Shown in pieces: positions 1 through 9,193 of a stretch of DNA of 64,000 bases. The notes under the pieces were generated by a model. That model ran no database searches, was not told where the DNA came from, and was given only the letters and a program-made list of their open reading frames with translations. The position numbers and the translations under genes were made by a program. Position 1 is the stretch's first letter. Each line of letters starts with the position of its first letter. Source of the stretch: Neisseria sp. (GTDB lineage: Bacteria; Pseudomonadota; Gammaproteobacteria; Burkholderiales; Neisseriaceae); the NCBI RefSeq assembly GCF_030527965.1, contig NZ_JAUMZU010000002.1, positions 1 to 64,000 of the forward strand, written 5' to 3'.

Positions 1-26
1 GATAATTCTAACTTAAATTTGAATTT

Positions 27-51
27 CCCTAGTTATCTAGGACAGCCCCTA
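27..51. mobile_element. possible terminal inverted repeat of an insertion sequence (remnant)
   Basis: The last bases before the galU stop read, on the minus strand, AGGGGCTGTCCTAGATAACT. A run starting GGGGCTGTCC is reminiscent of the ends of IS1016/IS1595-type elements, which are known to flank capsule loci in Haemophilus. The segment sits 2-3 bp from the stop codon of the capsule galU gene, where an element edge would be plausible. No transposase lies inside the window, and the assignment rests on remembered similarity only, so confidence is low. Confidence 0.25.
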
Positions 52-53
52 AA

Positions 54-917
54 TTATAGCATGTTAGCTAAGATTTTCTTAAACTCTGCTCCTAATTGAG
101 TATGTTTTAGACCATATGCTACAGTAGCTTCTAAATAGCCTAATTTATTGCCACAGTCATAACGCTTTCCGGTGAAATGATGAGCAAATAATTTTTCTTG
201 TTTCATCAACATAGCAATGGCATCAGTCAGCTGTATTTCTCCACCCGATCCGCGTTGTGTTTTGCGTAGCATATCGAAAATAGCGGGGGTCAATACATAT
301 CTGCCAACAACTGCCATATTGGATGGAGCATTAGCCGGTTTGGGCTTTTCTATAATATTACTTATCCTGTTTAATCCATTTTCAAGGAAGGTTTCTACGA
401 TGCCATAAGATTCCGTTTCTGCTAAAGGGATTTCTTCTATTGCAACAATGCTCGTTTGTGTTTGATTATACAAATCAATTAATTGGGCTGTTGCCCCTTT
501 AGGTGCATCAATCAAATCATCAGCCAGAATGACCACAAAAGGCTCGTCTCCTACAACTGATTGCGCACATAAAACAGCATGACCTAATCCTAGTGCTTCC
601 GGCTGTCGGATATAAATGCAATTGACGTCATCAGGTAGAATATTGCGTACATGCTCTAATAAATCATGCTTTTTCTTGTAAGATAACTCGGTTTCAAGTT
701 CGTAAGCCTTATCAAAGTGATCTTCAATACTTCGTTTGTTTCTGCCCGTAACAAAAATCAGTTCCGTACAGCCGGCAGAAATAGCTTCCTCTACTGCATA
801 TTGGATCAGAGGTTTATCTACAATCGGTAGCATTTCTTTTGGGTTAGCTTTCGTTGCAGGTAAAAAACGTGTTCCCATTCCAGCAACAGGAAAGACGGCT
901 TTTTGTATTTTTTTCAT
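54..917 (-). CDS. galU: UTP--glucose-1-phosphate uridylyltransferase, capsule-locus copy
   Basis: Predicted to make UDP-glucose from UTP and glucose-1-phosphate in the cytoplasm. The 287-residue product has the GalU nucleotidyltransferase signature near its start ([14 protein letters not shown], then [20 protein letters not shown]) and full family length. The start codon at 917 is preceded by an AAAGGGA-like ribosome binding site. It is the last gene of the minus-strand capsule block, 27 bp downstream of the GT-D glycosyltransferase, so it may supply UDP-glucose or UDP-galactose for the capsule. A second full-length galU lies at 45299. This copy is more AT-rich, in keeping with its neighbours, which suggests that it arrived or evolved with the capsule cluster. 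Family assignment is secure; the specific role in capsule synthesis is inference. Confidence 0.93.
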   Translation of the reverse strand: MKKIQKAVFPVAGMGTRFLPATKANPKEMLPIVDKPLIQYAVEEAISAGCTELIFVTGRNKRSIEDHFDKAYELETELSYKKKHDLLEHVRNILPDDVNCIYIRQPEALGLGHAVLCAQSVVGDEPFVVILADDLIDAPKGATAQLIDLYNQTQTSIVAIEEIPLAETESYGIVETFLENGLNRISNIIEKPKPANAPSNMAVVGRYVLTPAIFDMLRKTQRGSGGEIQLTDAIAMLMKQEKLFAHHFTGKRYDCGNKLGYLEATVAYGLKHTQLGAEFKKILANML

Positions 918-944
918 AAGTTTTCCCTTTCAGAGTTTGGATAT

Positions 945-2108
945 TCAAAGGTAGGTAATATGTTCTGGTCGCGGCGCGTTATGGAAAGCCGTATCATAAC
1001 TATTATTTAAATGCCCTATATCCAATGCCCGATAACCTTTGTTATAAAGACGGCTGGCAACAGCAGTTCCCGTAGGGCCTAAAGCGATTAGAAATAGATC
1101 TACATTACTTTGCTTTAGACTCTTGTGAATAATATTGTCGATGTCTTCATAGGCATTTTTTGTTTTGGAGTAAATGTAGGATGAATTTTTAATATTATCA
1201 AATATAAAATGATTTCCATCCATTCGTGAGCCTTCTCCGGTTATAAAGCATACATGCTTGTTTTCCCAGATTTCTTTCCACATATCTGCAATTATATGCC
1301 CGTAAAGATAAAAGGCTTGAGGGCGTGTGACAAAGGAATCACCTAAAACTTCACGTTGTAAATAGAATTTGCACTGCGCCCAATGTTTTGCCCAAAAATC
1401 TAACCAGAAACCATTTTCTACCATTAAGCTTGGATAGCAGACTAGTAAACCATTTTGAGTCATATTCATATCTCTAAGCTCCTGCATAAGTTTCCAGTTA
1501 TGGGTTTGGAAGCTACATCCCGTTTCGGTAATCATGCAATTGATTTCACCATCTCCAAATCGTGCGATACTTAACTCTTCATTTTTAATTCGATGCATTG
1601 TTTCCAGTATAGATAAAAGCCTATTTTGCATATGATTAGTCATATCTAGCAAAACATCGTTGCGTAGTTGCAATGCATTTATTTCATTTGATTTTTTCAA
1701 ATTTAAATTTGAGGTTTTTAACCATAAAAAAGGCTCTTTCTCTACTTTCAAGCATTTGTTCAGAATTCGCTTAGCTCTTTCCAGAAATAAATGCATATCG
1801 TTAGGCATAAGAATTGTATCTGTGTGAAATAAATTATTGACGCAGATATTACCTAAGTAAATCGGAGTTCCCTTAGTAAACGGATAGTCAAAGAAAATAG
1901 AAAAATGCTGTGTCGTGATATCATTTCTAAAAACTATTTCACAACTCCCATCATGTTTAAATTCTAATGCGAAAGCTAGCAACTCTGTTTTGATTTCTAA
2001 AAAAACAACATCTTTGTAAATATCAATTTTTTTGATAAATGAAAAATTACCAAAATACATTTTGAAGCTAGCAAGTATAGTTTGAGTATCTAAATTTTGG
2101 TTAGACAT
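945..2108 (-). CDS. GT-D fold glycosyltransferase-like protein of the capsule cluster
   Basis: The 387-residue product has a C-terminal half (about residues 160-387) resembling the GT-D/DUF1792 glycosyltransferase fold: a conserved ARFGDGE motif, followed by CYPSL, a VCFITGEGSR stretch and DLFLIALGPTG near the end. The motif with its acidic residues (RFGDGE) is characteristic of this family, whose known members add glucose in serine-rich adhesin glycosylation. The N-terminal 140 residues are not recognised. The gene is AT-rich and lies between the large GT2/glycerophosphotransferase gene and galU on the same strand, so a role in building the capsule repeat unit is likely. The acceptor and sugar cannot be read from sequence. 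Confidence 0.7.
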   Translation of the reverse strand: MSNQNLDTQTILASFKMYFGNFSFIKKIDIYKDVVFLEIKTELLAFALEFKHDGSCEIVFRNDITTQHFSIFFDYPFTKGTPIYLGNICVNNLFHTDTILMPNDMHLFLERAKRILNKCLKVEKEPFLWLKTSNLNLKKSNEINALQLRNDVLLDMTNHMQNRLLSILETMHRIKNEELSIARFGDGEINCMITETGCSFQTHNWKLMQELRDMNMTQNGLLVCYPSLMVENGFWLDFWAKHWAQCKFYLQREVLGDSFVTRPQAFYLYGHIIADMWKEIWENKHVCFITGEGSRMDGNHFIFDNIKNSSYIYSKTKNAYEDIDNIIHKSLKQSNVDLFLIALGPTGTAVASRLYNKGYRALDIGHLNNSYDTAFHNAPRPEHITYL

Positions 2109-2189
2109 GCATTAATAAGCCTTTTAAAGTTAGGATTCTTTATAGAATCTGGGAGCTCAAATATTATTTGATGTACATATATTCCTTCA

Positions 2190-5100
2190 TTAACGATCAA
2201 ATGTATCTGCTAACTCTCTTAGAGATTTAGAATATTTCAATAGTAATGTTTGAGATAGAATACTGTAATTTTCTTTAACACCTTGGGCAAGTTCGGAAAC
2301 AACGCGAGGATGGTTATTTTGCGCAAATGCCATATTAGCGGCAGCCAAGAAATAAGCACAATCATGTTTACTATGTTTGTAGTAACGTGAAATATAGTGA
2401 TTGGCTCTTTCAAAATTCTTTTGTTTCACAAAAATATATGAGGCAAAAAGTTCTAACTTATAGGATTCTTTTTGCTCTAACGTGCAAGTATGCAAAAATT
2501 CTTCCAAGTATAGATGAAAACCTTTCCAATTCTTTAATATTACAAATTCGCTTAATTTTAGGAAAACCTGTGCCAGGATAGTTTTGCTGTTAGTGGTAAT
2601 AATTTTGCGTATTTCTTGATAAAAAGTAATATCTTGATTATATGCGGAATAAATAAGGCATAGTAATTTATCATCTAATTCTTTTGGTGGGTTTCGTTTA
2701 AAATATTCCAGAGAGTTTGTTTCGTCATTGAGATGAAATCCCATTTTTGCATGCCAATATGCGATATTTGCCTTACTAGCTTGTAGGCATTTATATAAAT
2801 AAACAAACTTATTTTGTTTAAATAGAGATAGTAAATAATAATGCTCGTATTTTTCTTCTGCCTGAATTTTTTGCAGTTGGTAACTTCTTTCTTCTAAAAG
2901 GTGCCATGCGGATTGTTGAAGTGCATTTTCTGCAAAGGTTTTTAATAGATTAATATCTAGACTGTTGTCAAGCTTATCCATGTTTTGAATAGCTAGATAA
3001 GTCCTTTCGCAATTCTTCCTGTCCCTATAAGGGAAGGTAGCTTTAATTCTGCTTAGATAGGGCTCACAAGGATGGCCGTCATTTTGTAATACTTGACCCA
3101 AGCTATCTATAAGATCATTTTCATTTTCAACAACAGGGCCAAATCCATGGTTCTCATACGAGAAATACCCTTTTTGTGTTATATGTCCACCCGAGAATAC
3201 TTCGTCTTTATCAAATTGATAATAAATAACGGATTTTTCTAAAAAGCCCATTTCGAATGCAACAGATGAATAATCAGTAATCATAACTTGCGCAGTTTGG
3301 AAAAGCTGTTGAATACTCATTTTAGAGTTTTCTGCTTCCCAGGTTTGTATATATTGTGGGATTTCGAAAAGAGGCAGGTAAGGTTCAATATTGGCATGTG
3401 GCGCAAAAATAATCTTATACCCATATTGTTCTGCCAATATTTTAAGCTGAGCGCTTTTTACGAGCATGGACCAATGTCTGGCATACTCTGTTTGCATGAA
3501 ATTTTTATTGTACTCTCTAAAATTGCCCGTCTTAGAGGCTTTGCCGATAATGCTGGAGCGCCATGTTGGCATGATTAAAATGATTTTGCTATCTTTCTTA
3601 TTATTCTTTAATAAAGCATCATGACGAGCCAAACCACAAAGAAAAACTTCTTTTTTTCCTACGTGATAATTGTTATGGTCAAGGGCGATAGAATTGTACT
3701 CTTCGGGAGTGGTTGTGATAATCCCTAGCATATTTCTTTTATAATTTAACCATCTAGATAAATTATTCTGAATTACGCCATGTTGTAAAAAAACATATTT
3801 CTTGCTGTATTCATATTCATCGCCAAAATAATTAGTAATATAACCATCAAAATGGCTGCTGATGATTTTAGAGGCTTTCCGTAAATGGTTCTCAAACTGT
3901 TTACTTCCAAAGTCTAATAACAGAAATCCTTCTTTTTGAAGGCGTACCCAATCATGTGAATTTTTATTTAATGCAAAATAGCAGGTCTGTTCGGGATGGT
4001 TTTCCTTCATGTAACGGTAAAAATGCTCTCCATTATCATCAGCTTGAGTATCCCTATCCATAATAATCCAAGAACCATCGGTTCTGTATTTTTCTGAAGG
4101 GGAAAAGGCGTCAGCAATCTCCTGTATTTTCCAATTATTTTTTTGTTTGCCAAATAACGATAAGCGGGCATGTTTCCCATCTAGCATGATACCTAATTGT
4201 TCATTTAATGATTGATAGGGAATCCATGCTCTGAATTCCTGTACAAAAATTTGGTTGGCAAAAGTATAATCCACTACTTTTTGGAATTTAGGGATAATAT
4301 CTTTATTATCGATTCGATAAGAAACACTTATATCATAATATGTAGGGTAAACAACTAAAATTTGCTGTTTGTTTTTATCAATATTTTCTATATAGGCTAT
4401 ATTAAAAGCAGGCTTTTTCCTCTTCAAGCCCATCATGCCGATTTTATAAAAAAACCAAATACCGATTAGATCAAAATCTAAAATCTGATTGTCATCTATA
4501 TAAGAAAAAACTTCTAAAGCTAATTGGTAATAAGTTTCTTGCTCTGCACTTGATAGGAAATCAATTTTATAATCTTGGTTTAATAAGGTTTTGATATGCC
4601 ATGATAATTCATAAAGTACAGTCCATTGAATGTTTTTAGGGATGGTGCCGTATTTCTCTTTATATGCTTTAAGCATTGGCAGGTAGCCAAATGCTAGAAT
4701 ATTGTAGTACTTTTCTTTTTTCTGCCATGAATTGTCAATTGTTGAGCTGCCATCTCCGCGTTTTCTATAGAAAAAGATTGCTTTTTGTAGATAAGCGACA
4801 CTACCGGTTTCGGTATGTAAAAAGTAATCTGCTAGAAATTTACCATCTTCAAAGTTAGGCTTGATGTTTTCATCAAATTTGATATTGTTTTTTCTTAGGA
4901 TGCTAGTTTCAAAGAAAGAAACTGTGACGAAGAGATTAATGTTTTTATTCAAATCCTTAATGGGTACGATATTAACTTCTTTATTGAAGCGATAGCGTAA
5001 AGAATGAGTATCCTGTACTAACTTATTTTCATCAAAATAAAATTTTAAATTACCTACTGCCAACTTGATAGACTCATCCTTTGATATAGTATCATCAACA

Positions 5101-5525
5101 ATTTTAAAATAGTCAGGATGTATGAAATCATCAGAGTCGATAAAAGTTACCCATTTTGTTTTGACATGAGTTAAGCCTAAATTGCGCGCTGAAGAGATGC
5201 CACCATTTGTTTTATGGATGTACTGAATGTTGTTTGGATATTTTTTTTGCCATTTTTTGATAATTTGAGCTGAAGAATCAGTTGATCCATCATCGACCAG
5301 AATTAAATAAATATGGTTTTTAAAGTTAAGCGTTTGGGAAACTAAGCTAGAGAAATAATCATCAAGATATTTTTCTACATTATAAACAGCTGATACAACG
5401 GTGTATTGATTGTGCCCATCATGTTTGATAGGTAAGCTTCTTTTTAATTGAGCTTCTTTTTTAAGATACATATCTTTAAAAAATAGTTTTGGATCTCGAA
5501 GAAGTTTTTTTAATTTTCTGTTCAT
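2190..5525 (-). CDS. capsule polymerase: GT2 glycosyltransferase fused to CDP-glycerol glycerophosphotransferase
   Basis: A 1111-residue multidomain protein. Residues about 40-270 form a GT-A family 2 glycosyltransferase (TVVSAVYNVEKYLDD, ILVDDGSTDSS, FIDSDDF). Residues about 500-860 match the CDP-glycerol poly(glycerophosphate) glycerophosphotransferase family (TagF-like): FLQHGVIQNNL, then MITDYSSVAFEMGFLEKSV, the hallmark DYSS segment. The last 240 residues are probably helical repeats. Such fusions polymerise teichoic-acid-like capsules in meningococcal serogroups H and Z and in Actinobacillus pleuropneumoniae, alternating sugar transfer and glycerol-phosphate transfer on the cytoplasmic face. 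It sits between the Stealth gene and the GT-D gene, all AT-rich and co-oriented. No CDP-glycerol-making enzyme (TagD/Gct) is visible in the window. The predicted glycerol-phosphate content is inference. Confidence 0.85.
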   Translation of the reverse strand: MNRKLKKLLRDPKLFFKDMYLKKEAQLKRSLPIKHDGHNQYTVVSAVYNVEKYLDDYFSSLVSQTLNFKNHIYLILVDDGSTDSSAQIIKKWQKKYPNNIQYIHKTNGGISSARNLGLTHVKTKWVTFIDSDDFIHPDYFKIVDDTISKDESIKLAVGNLKFYFDENKLVQDTHSLRYRFNKEVNIVPIKDLNKNINLFVTVSFFETSILRKNNIKFDENIKPNFEDGKFLADYFLHTETGSVAYLQKAIFFYRKRGDGSSTIDNSWQKKEKYYNILAFGYLPMLKAYKEKYGTIPKNIQWTVLYELSWHIKTLLNQDYKIDFLSSAEQETYYQLALEVFSYIDDNQILDFDLIGIWFFYKIGMMGLKRKKPAFNIAYIENIDKNKQQILVVYPTYYDISVSYRIDNKDIIPKFQKVVDYTFANQIFVQEFRAWIPYQSLNEQLGIMLDGKHARLSLFGKQKNNWKIQEIADAFSPSEKYRTDGSWIIMDRDTQADDNGEHFYRYMKENHPEQTCYFALNKNSHDWVRLQKEGFLLLDFGSKQFENHLRKASKIISSHFDGYITNYFGDEYEYSKKYVFLQHGVIQNNLSRWLNYKRNMLGIITTTPEEYNSIALDHNNYHVGKKEVFLCGLARHDALLKNNKKDSKIILIMPTWRSSIIGKASKTGNFREYNKNFMQTEYARHWSMLVKSAQLKILAEQYGYKIIFAPHANIEPYLPLFEIPQYIQTWEAENSKMSIQQLFQTAQVMITDYSSVAFEMGFLEKSVIYYQFDKDEVFSGGHITQKGYFSYENHGFGPVVENENDLIDSLGQVLQNDGHPCEPYLSRIKATFPYRDRKNCERTYLAIQNMDKLDNSLDINLLKTFAENALQQSAWHLLEERSYQLQKIQAEEKYEHYYLLSLFKQNKFVYLYKCLQASKANIAYWHAKMGFHLNDETNSLEYFKRNPPKELDDKLLCLIYSAYNQDITFYQEIRKIITTNSKTILAQVFLKLSEFVILKNWKGFHLYLEEFLHTCTLEQKESYKLELFASYIFVKQKNFERANHYISRYYKHSKHDCAYFLAAANMAFAQNNHPRVVSELAQGVKENYSILSQTLLLKYSKSLRELADTFDR

Positions 5526-5551
5526 TGGATTTTATTCCTAAATACTTAGCT

Positions 5552-6655
5552 TTAATCTCGATAATATTTTTCTAATAAATTAATCAAATTTTGTTGATAT
5601 TGTTTGGTACTTTTTTCACTATTGAAGTCATTGGCACAGAATGAATGGGGAGATGCTCCAGATTTTTGATTTTTAATAAGATTATTGTATTGTGTCAACG
5701 CGTGAGGAGAACGAATATTGAAGTAGTAGCATATTTCACGTTCAAAAACAGACTGGCCGTCTAAATACATCAGCCAAGGTACTAAAAATGTTGCTAAATT
5801 CAGATCGCTATTAGTTCTGAATTTGTTAGGTAGAAATGCTTGGATTTCTGAATGGAAGAGATTCCAGGCTTTTGAGTAAGCGCTTTTTTTTAAAGGCACG
5901 TATGTGTGTACTAAAGGCGCATCAATGTTTGCAGAAAAATATTTTTTTAGTAATGCTGCACCGTTTTGAGATGCAGCTAGAGTTGGTGTCATTTTTCCTT
6001 TCTGCTGCATATTTTTTAAGCTTTTTGTTGCAATGAATAAGGAAGCAATTCCATTGCTACGAAAAAAATGTTGCGGCAAAAGTTTTCTGGCCACAAACAC
6101 ATCATCATTGAAATAAATAAAATTTTCGCTTAATCCTTCAATTTTGTGGAGATGGGCTTCAATAATATGTGAGTTGAAAGTGGGTAAAAATTCCTCTTTG
6201 ATGATTTCTTTATGGTCGATAACTTTTATTTTTCTATTATTTTTATCCAGCCAATCAGGTTCTTGATCGTCTGTGACGATGTAAATCTGGCGAACCCATG
6301 GCATAAATTTTTCTATACTTTGGACTGAATAAAATAATTCGTTATGATTGCTAAATCGAGCTTGATCATTAGCATACAGTCCTATGGTATCTAGGGAATA
6401 TTTTTCAGTGTGTGTTTTGTATTTTTTCAACCATTTATCGTCATTGTTATTTACCCAAGTAAATACTACGTCAATTATCGGATTGTTTGAGTAAATTGTC
6501 GTATCTTGTACTGATAGATTTATATCGTTTTTGATTAAAATAGCCTCTTCAGGCTCGGTAATCTGTTGTTCGTTATTGATGATAGGATATCGTTTATTTA
6601 AATAATCTCTGAAAAAAATTTCAGGGTTCCGTACTAATTTTTTAATTTTTTTCAT
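5552..6655 (-). CDS. Stealth-family capsular polysaccharide phosphotransferase
   Basis: The 367-residue product shows the four conserved regions of Stealth proteins in order: CR1 (DVVFTWVNNNDDKW, about residues 62-75), CR2 (ARFSNHNELFYSVQSIEKF with IYIVTDDQEPDWL), CR3 (FIYFNDDVFVARKLLPQHFF) and a CR4-like stretch near LATFLVPWLMYLDG. Stealth enzymes transfer sugar-1-phosphate units to make phosphodiester-linked capsules, for example CsaB, CsxA and CslB in meningococcal serogroups A, X and L. It is the first gene of the minus-strand capsule block and diverges from ctrA across 187 bp, the same geometry as the meningococcal capsule locus. Donor sugar unknown. Confidence 0.88.
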   Translation of the reverse strand: MKKIKKLVRNPEIFFRDYLNKRYPIINNEQQITEPEEAILIKNDINLSVQDTTIYSNNPIIDVVFTWVNNNDDKWLKKYKTHTEKYSLDTIGLYANDQARFSNHNELFYSVQSIEKFMPWVRQIYIVTDDQEPDWLDKNNRKIKVIDHKEIIKEEFLPTFNSHIIEAHLHKIEGLSENFIYFNDDVFVARKLLPQHFFRSNGIASLFIATKSLKNMQQKGKMTPTLAASQNGAALLKKYFSANIDAPLVHTYVPLKKSAYSKAWNLFHSEIQAFLPNKFRTNSDLNLATFLVPWLMYLDGQSVFEREICYYFNIRSPHALTQYNNLIKNQKSGASPHSFCANDFNSEKSTKQYQQNLINLLEKYYRD

Positions 6656-6842
6656 GAATCAAATAAAATCAATTGGGTTTGAATAGAAGCTGGAAATATT
6701 TTTCTAGTAGTAGTATTGTAAGGATAATATCTTGCTTGATGCAAGCTGAATTTATTATTGCGGATGGTTTTGTTGAGAAGAAAGGGCATGTAAAATAAAC
6801 GAACCATTGTTTAAGTTTGATTCATAGTTGGTTGTAGGGTTT
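6656..6842. promoter_or_regulatory. divergent capsule promoter region between biosynthesis and export genes
   Basis: This 187-bp AT-rich segment separates the minus-strand Stealth gene from ctrA on the plus strand and must hold the promoters for both directions. A possible plus-strand -10 (TAAAAT, 6791-6796) lies about 47 bp before the ctrA start. A short GCTTG/CAAGC stem lies at 6734-6746. In the meningococcus the equivalent region is a regulatory hub for the capsule; the sequence here is not obviously the same. Exact promoter positions are uncertain. Confidence 0.5.
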
Positions 6843-8021
6843 ATGATAAAATTCAAGTGTTCCATTTTGTTATCTGTTTGTTTTGTTGGATCTATTACAT
6901 TGTCTTCATGTAGCAGCTTGCCTACATCTGGCCCTAGTTCCAGAAAAATATTAGCTTTGGATAAGCAGCAAAGTTCTGCCAATATCCCTCCTGTAAGCAT
7001 TGTCGATGTAAATGAGCCGGTAGTGTCTCAACTCTATCAAGAGCGAATATCCCAATCGTTTTCAGAGTTAAATGGAAATGAAGGGCATAATGGCCGTGTA
7101 GGTAGGGGAGATGTCTTGGACATTTCAATATGGGAAGCTCCTCCGGCACTACTATTCGGAGGGGTATTGTCTACTTCCGGAGCAGGTAGTGCGCAAGCTA
7201 CCAAGTTGCCAGATCAGATGGTTAATTCGAAAGGATTAATTTCAGTTCCGTTTATTGGGAATGTGGTCGTGGTTGGTAAAACGCCGGAACAAATTCAAGA
7301 ATTAATTAGAACGAAGCTGAAACGAATGGCCAATCAGCCTCAAGTGGTGGTTCGCTTGGTGCAAAATAATTCAGCACATGTGTCAGTGGTACGTGCTGGT
7401 AATAGTGTACGTATGCCTCTGACTTCGAGTAGTGAGCGTGTGTTGGATGCAGTTGCGGCTGTTGGCGGGGTAATCGGTGCTGTGCAGGATATTTCGGTGC
7501 AGTTGACCCGTAATAATGAAGTAAAGACAGTAGCCTTTGAAAAATTAGTATCTGATCCTCGGCAAAACATTGTGTTGAAGCCAGGTGATGTGTTGACTTT
7601 GTTAAATAACCCTTTAAGTTTTACTGCTTTGGGAGCGGTAGGCCGTAGCCAGCAATTTGATTTTTCAGCGAAAGGTCTAACTTTAGCGGAGGCAATAGGC
7701 CGCATGGGCGGTTTGCAAGACAGGCGTTCTAATGCGCGTGGTGTGTTTGTGTTTCGTTATAAGACATTGGTTGATTTGCCTGAAAGAGAACGGGAGAATT
7801 GGAGGGCCAAGGGATATGCGGATGATGCAGAGATTCCAGTGGTGTACCGTTTAGATCTGACAGATGCAAATTCTTTATTCTGGATGCAACGTTTCCCTAT
7901 GCAGAACAAAGACGTAGTGTATGTGGCGAATTCTCCTTTGTCTGAAGTACAGAAGTTTTTACAATTTGTGTTCTCTCCCGTAGTTAATGGGGTGAATAGT
8001 ATTGATAATATTGGAAATTAA
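6843..8021 (+). CDS. ctrA: capsule polysaccharide outer membrane export lipoprotein CtrA
   Basis: A 392-residue OPX-family protein (Wza/KpsD/CtrA) forming the outer membrane channel for capsule export. The ATG at 6843 is chosen because it gives a typical lipoprotein signal peptide ending in LSSC (Cys23); an upstream TTG at 6828 is less likely. The product is collinear with meningococcal CtrA as remembered: SGPSSRKI near the N-terminus, GDVLDISIWEAPPA, VPFIGNVVVVGKTP, RAGNSVRMPLT, EAIGRMGGLQDRRS and a C-terminal FVFSPV. It starts the plus-strand export operon, with ctrB five bases downstream. Its codon use and base composition are intermediate between the AT-rich biosynthesis genes and the rest of the window. 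Confidence 0.95.
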   Translation: MIKFKCSILLSVCFVGSITLSSCSSLPTSGPSSRKILALDKQQSSANIPPVSIVDVNEPVVSQLYQERISQSFSELNGNEGHNGRVGRGDVLDISIWEAPPALLFGGVLSTSGAGSAQATKLPDQMVNSKGLISVPFIGNVVVVGKTPEQIQELIRTKLKRMANQPQVVVRLVQNNSAHVSVVRAGNSVRMPLTSSSERVLDAVAAVGGVIGAVQDISVQLTRNNEVKTVAFEKLVSDPRQNIVLKPGDVLTLLNNPLSFTALGAVGRSQQFDFSAKGLTLAEAIGRMGGLQDRRSNARGVFVFRYKTLVDLPERERENWRAKGYADDAEIPVVYRLDLTDANSLFWMQRFPMQNKDVVYVANSPLSEVQKFLQFVFSPVVNGVNSIDNIGN

Positions 8022-8026
8022 TTGAT

Positions 8027-9193
8027 ATGCAGGAACAGAAACCAGAAGCGCAGGTGGAAGAGCCTGTTACAAAAGTAGATAAAATAAACCGTAAAACAAA
8101 CTTAGTAAAAAAACTTAGCCCATTATTGTGGGTGACCGTGATTATTCCAACTGTTTTATCAACGGTTTATTTTGGTTTGGTGGCGTCTGACCAATATACC
8201 TCTGAATCTACTTTTGTGGTGCGTTCGTCAAAAAATCAGACTTCTTTTAGTGGCTTAGGTGCGTTATTACAAAATGCAGGATTTTCAAGGTCTCAAGATG
8301 ATACTTATACTGTACGAGATTATATGTATTCGCGCACGGCATTAGATGAGCTGAGCAAGAAAATACCTATTCGTACTTTTTATGAAGAAAAGGGAGATAT
8401 TTTTAGTCGTTTTAATGTATTCGGCATGTTTGATTCAAAAGAAGCGTTTTACTACTATTATAAGAATAAAATTAACATTAATTTTGACTCAGTTTCCGGT
8501 ATTTCCACTCTGGACGTAACTTCTTTTGATGCGAAGGAATCTAAACAAATTAATGCCGCTTTGCTCAAACAAGGCGAGCAATTGATTAATAAGCTGAATG
8601 AACGAGCGCGTAAAGATACTATTCGTTATGCCGAAGATGCCCTAGCAAGTGCAGAGAAAAGGGTTAAAGAAACTTCTGCTAACATGACAAATTACCGAAC
8701 CCATAATAGTGTATTCGACTTGAAAGCCCAATCAGAAGTACAAATGGGGCTGGTATCCAAATTACAGGATGAGCTGATTGTCATTCAAACTCAACTGGAT
8801 CAAGTAAAAGCATTGACCCCGGATAATCCGCAGATTCAAGGTCTGAAAGCTCGCGAGCAAAGCCTTCGCAAAGAAATTGCCCAACAGATGAAAATGATTT
8901 CCGGTAGCAGCTCAAAATCTCTGACAAATCAAGCTGAAGAATATCAATTGTTATACCTTGAAAATGAGTTAGCAACTAAGCAATTGGCTGCTGCCATTAC
9001 TTCTCTAGAAACTGCAAAAGCGGAAGCGAGTCGACAGCAGCTTTATTTGGAAGTGGTTGCACAGCCAAGTGAACCTGATTTAGCTATGAAGCCGAGTCGC
9101 CTTTATAACATTATGGCTACATTAATTATTGGTTTGATGCTGTATGGTATCTTAAATCTGTTAATTGCTAATGTACGTGAGCATAAAAACTGA
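8027..9193 (+). CDS. ctrB: capsule polysaccharide export inner-membrane protein CtrB (PCP family)
   Basis: The 388-residue product is the polysaccharide co-polymerase/periplasmic adaptor (KpsE/CtrB type) that links the inner-membrane ABC transporter to the CtrA channel. A membrane segment lies near residues 32-52 (LLWVTVIIPTVLSTVYFGL) and another at the C-terminus (about 360-380). Between them is a large periplasmic region with coiled-coil content (residues about 180-330) and the family feature YTSESTFVVRS after the first helix. The ATG at 8027 follows the ctrA stop by 5 bp, and the TGA overlaps the ctrC start, so translation is probably coupled. Confidence 0.94.
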   Translation: MQEQKPEAQVEEPVTKVDKINRKTNLVKKLSPLLWVTVIIPTVLSTVYFGLVASDQYTSESTFVVRSSKNQTSFSGLGALLQNAGFSRSQDDTYTVRDYMYSRTALDELSKKIPIRTFYEEKGDIFSRFNVFGMFDSKEAFYYYYKNKININFDSVSGISTLDVTSFDAKESKQINAALLKQGEQLINKLNERARKDTIRYAEDALASAEKRVKETSANMTNYRTHNSVFDLKAQSEVQMGLVSKLQDELIVIQTQLDQVKALTPDNPQIQGLKAREQSLRKEIAQQMKMISGSSSKSLTNQAEEYQLLYLENELATKQLAAAITSLETAKAEASRQQLYLEVVAQPSEPDLAMKPSRLYNIMATLIIGLMLYGILNLLIANVREHKN

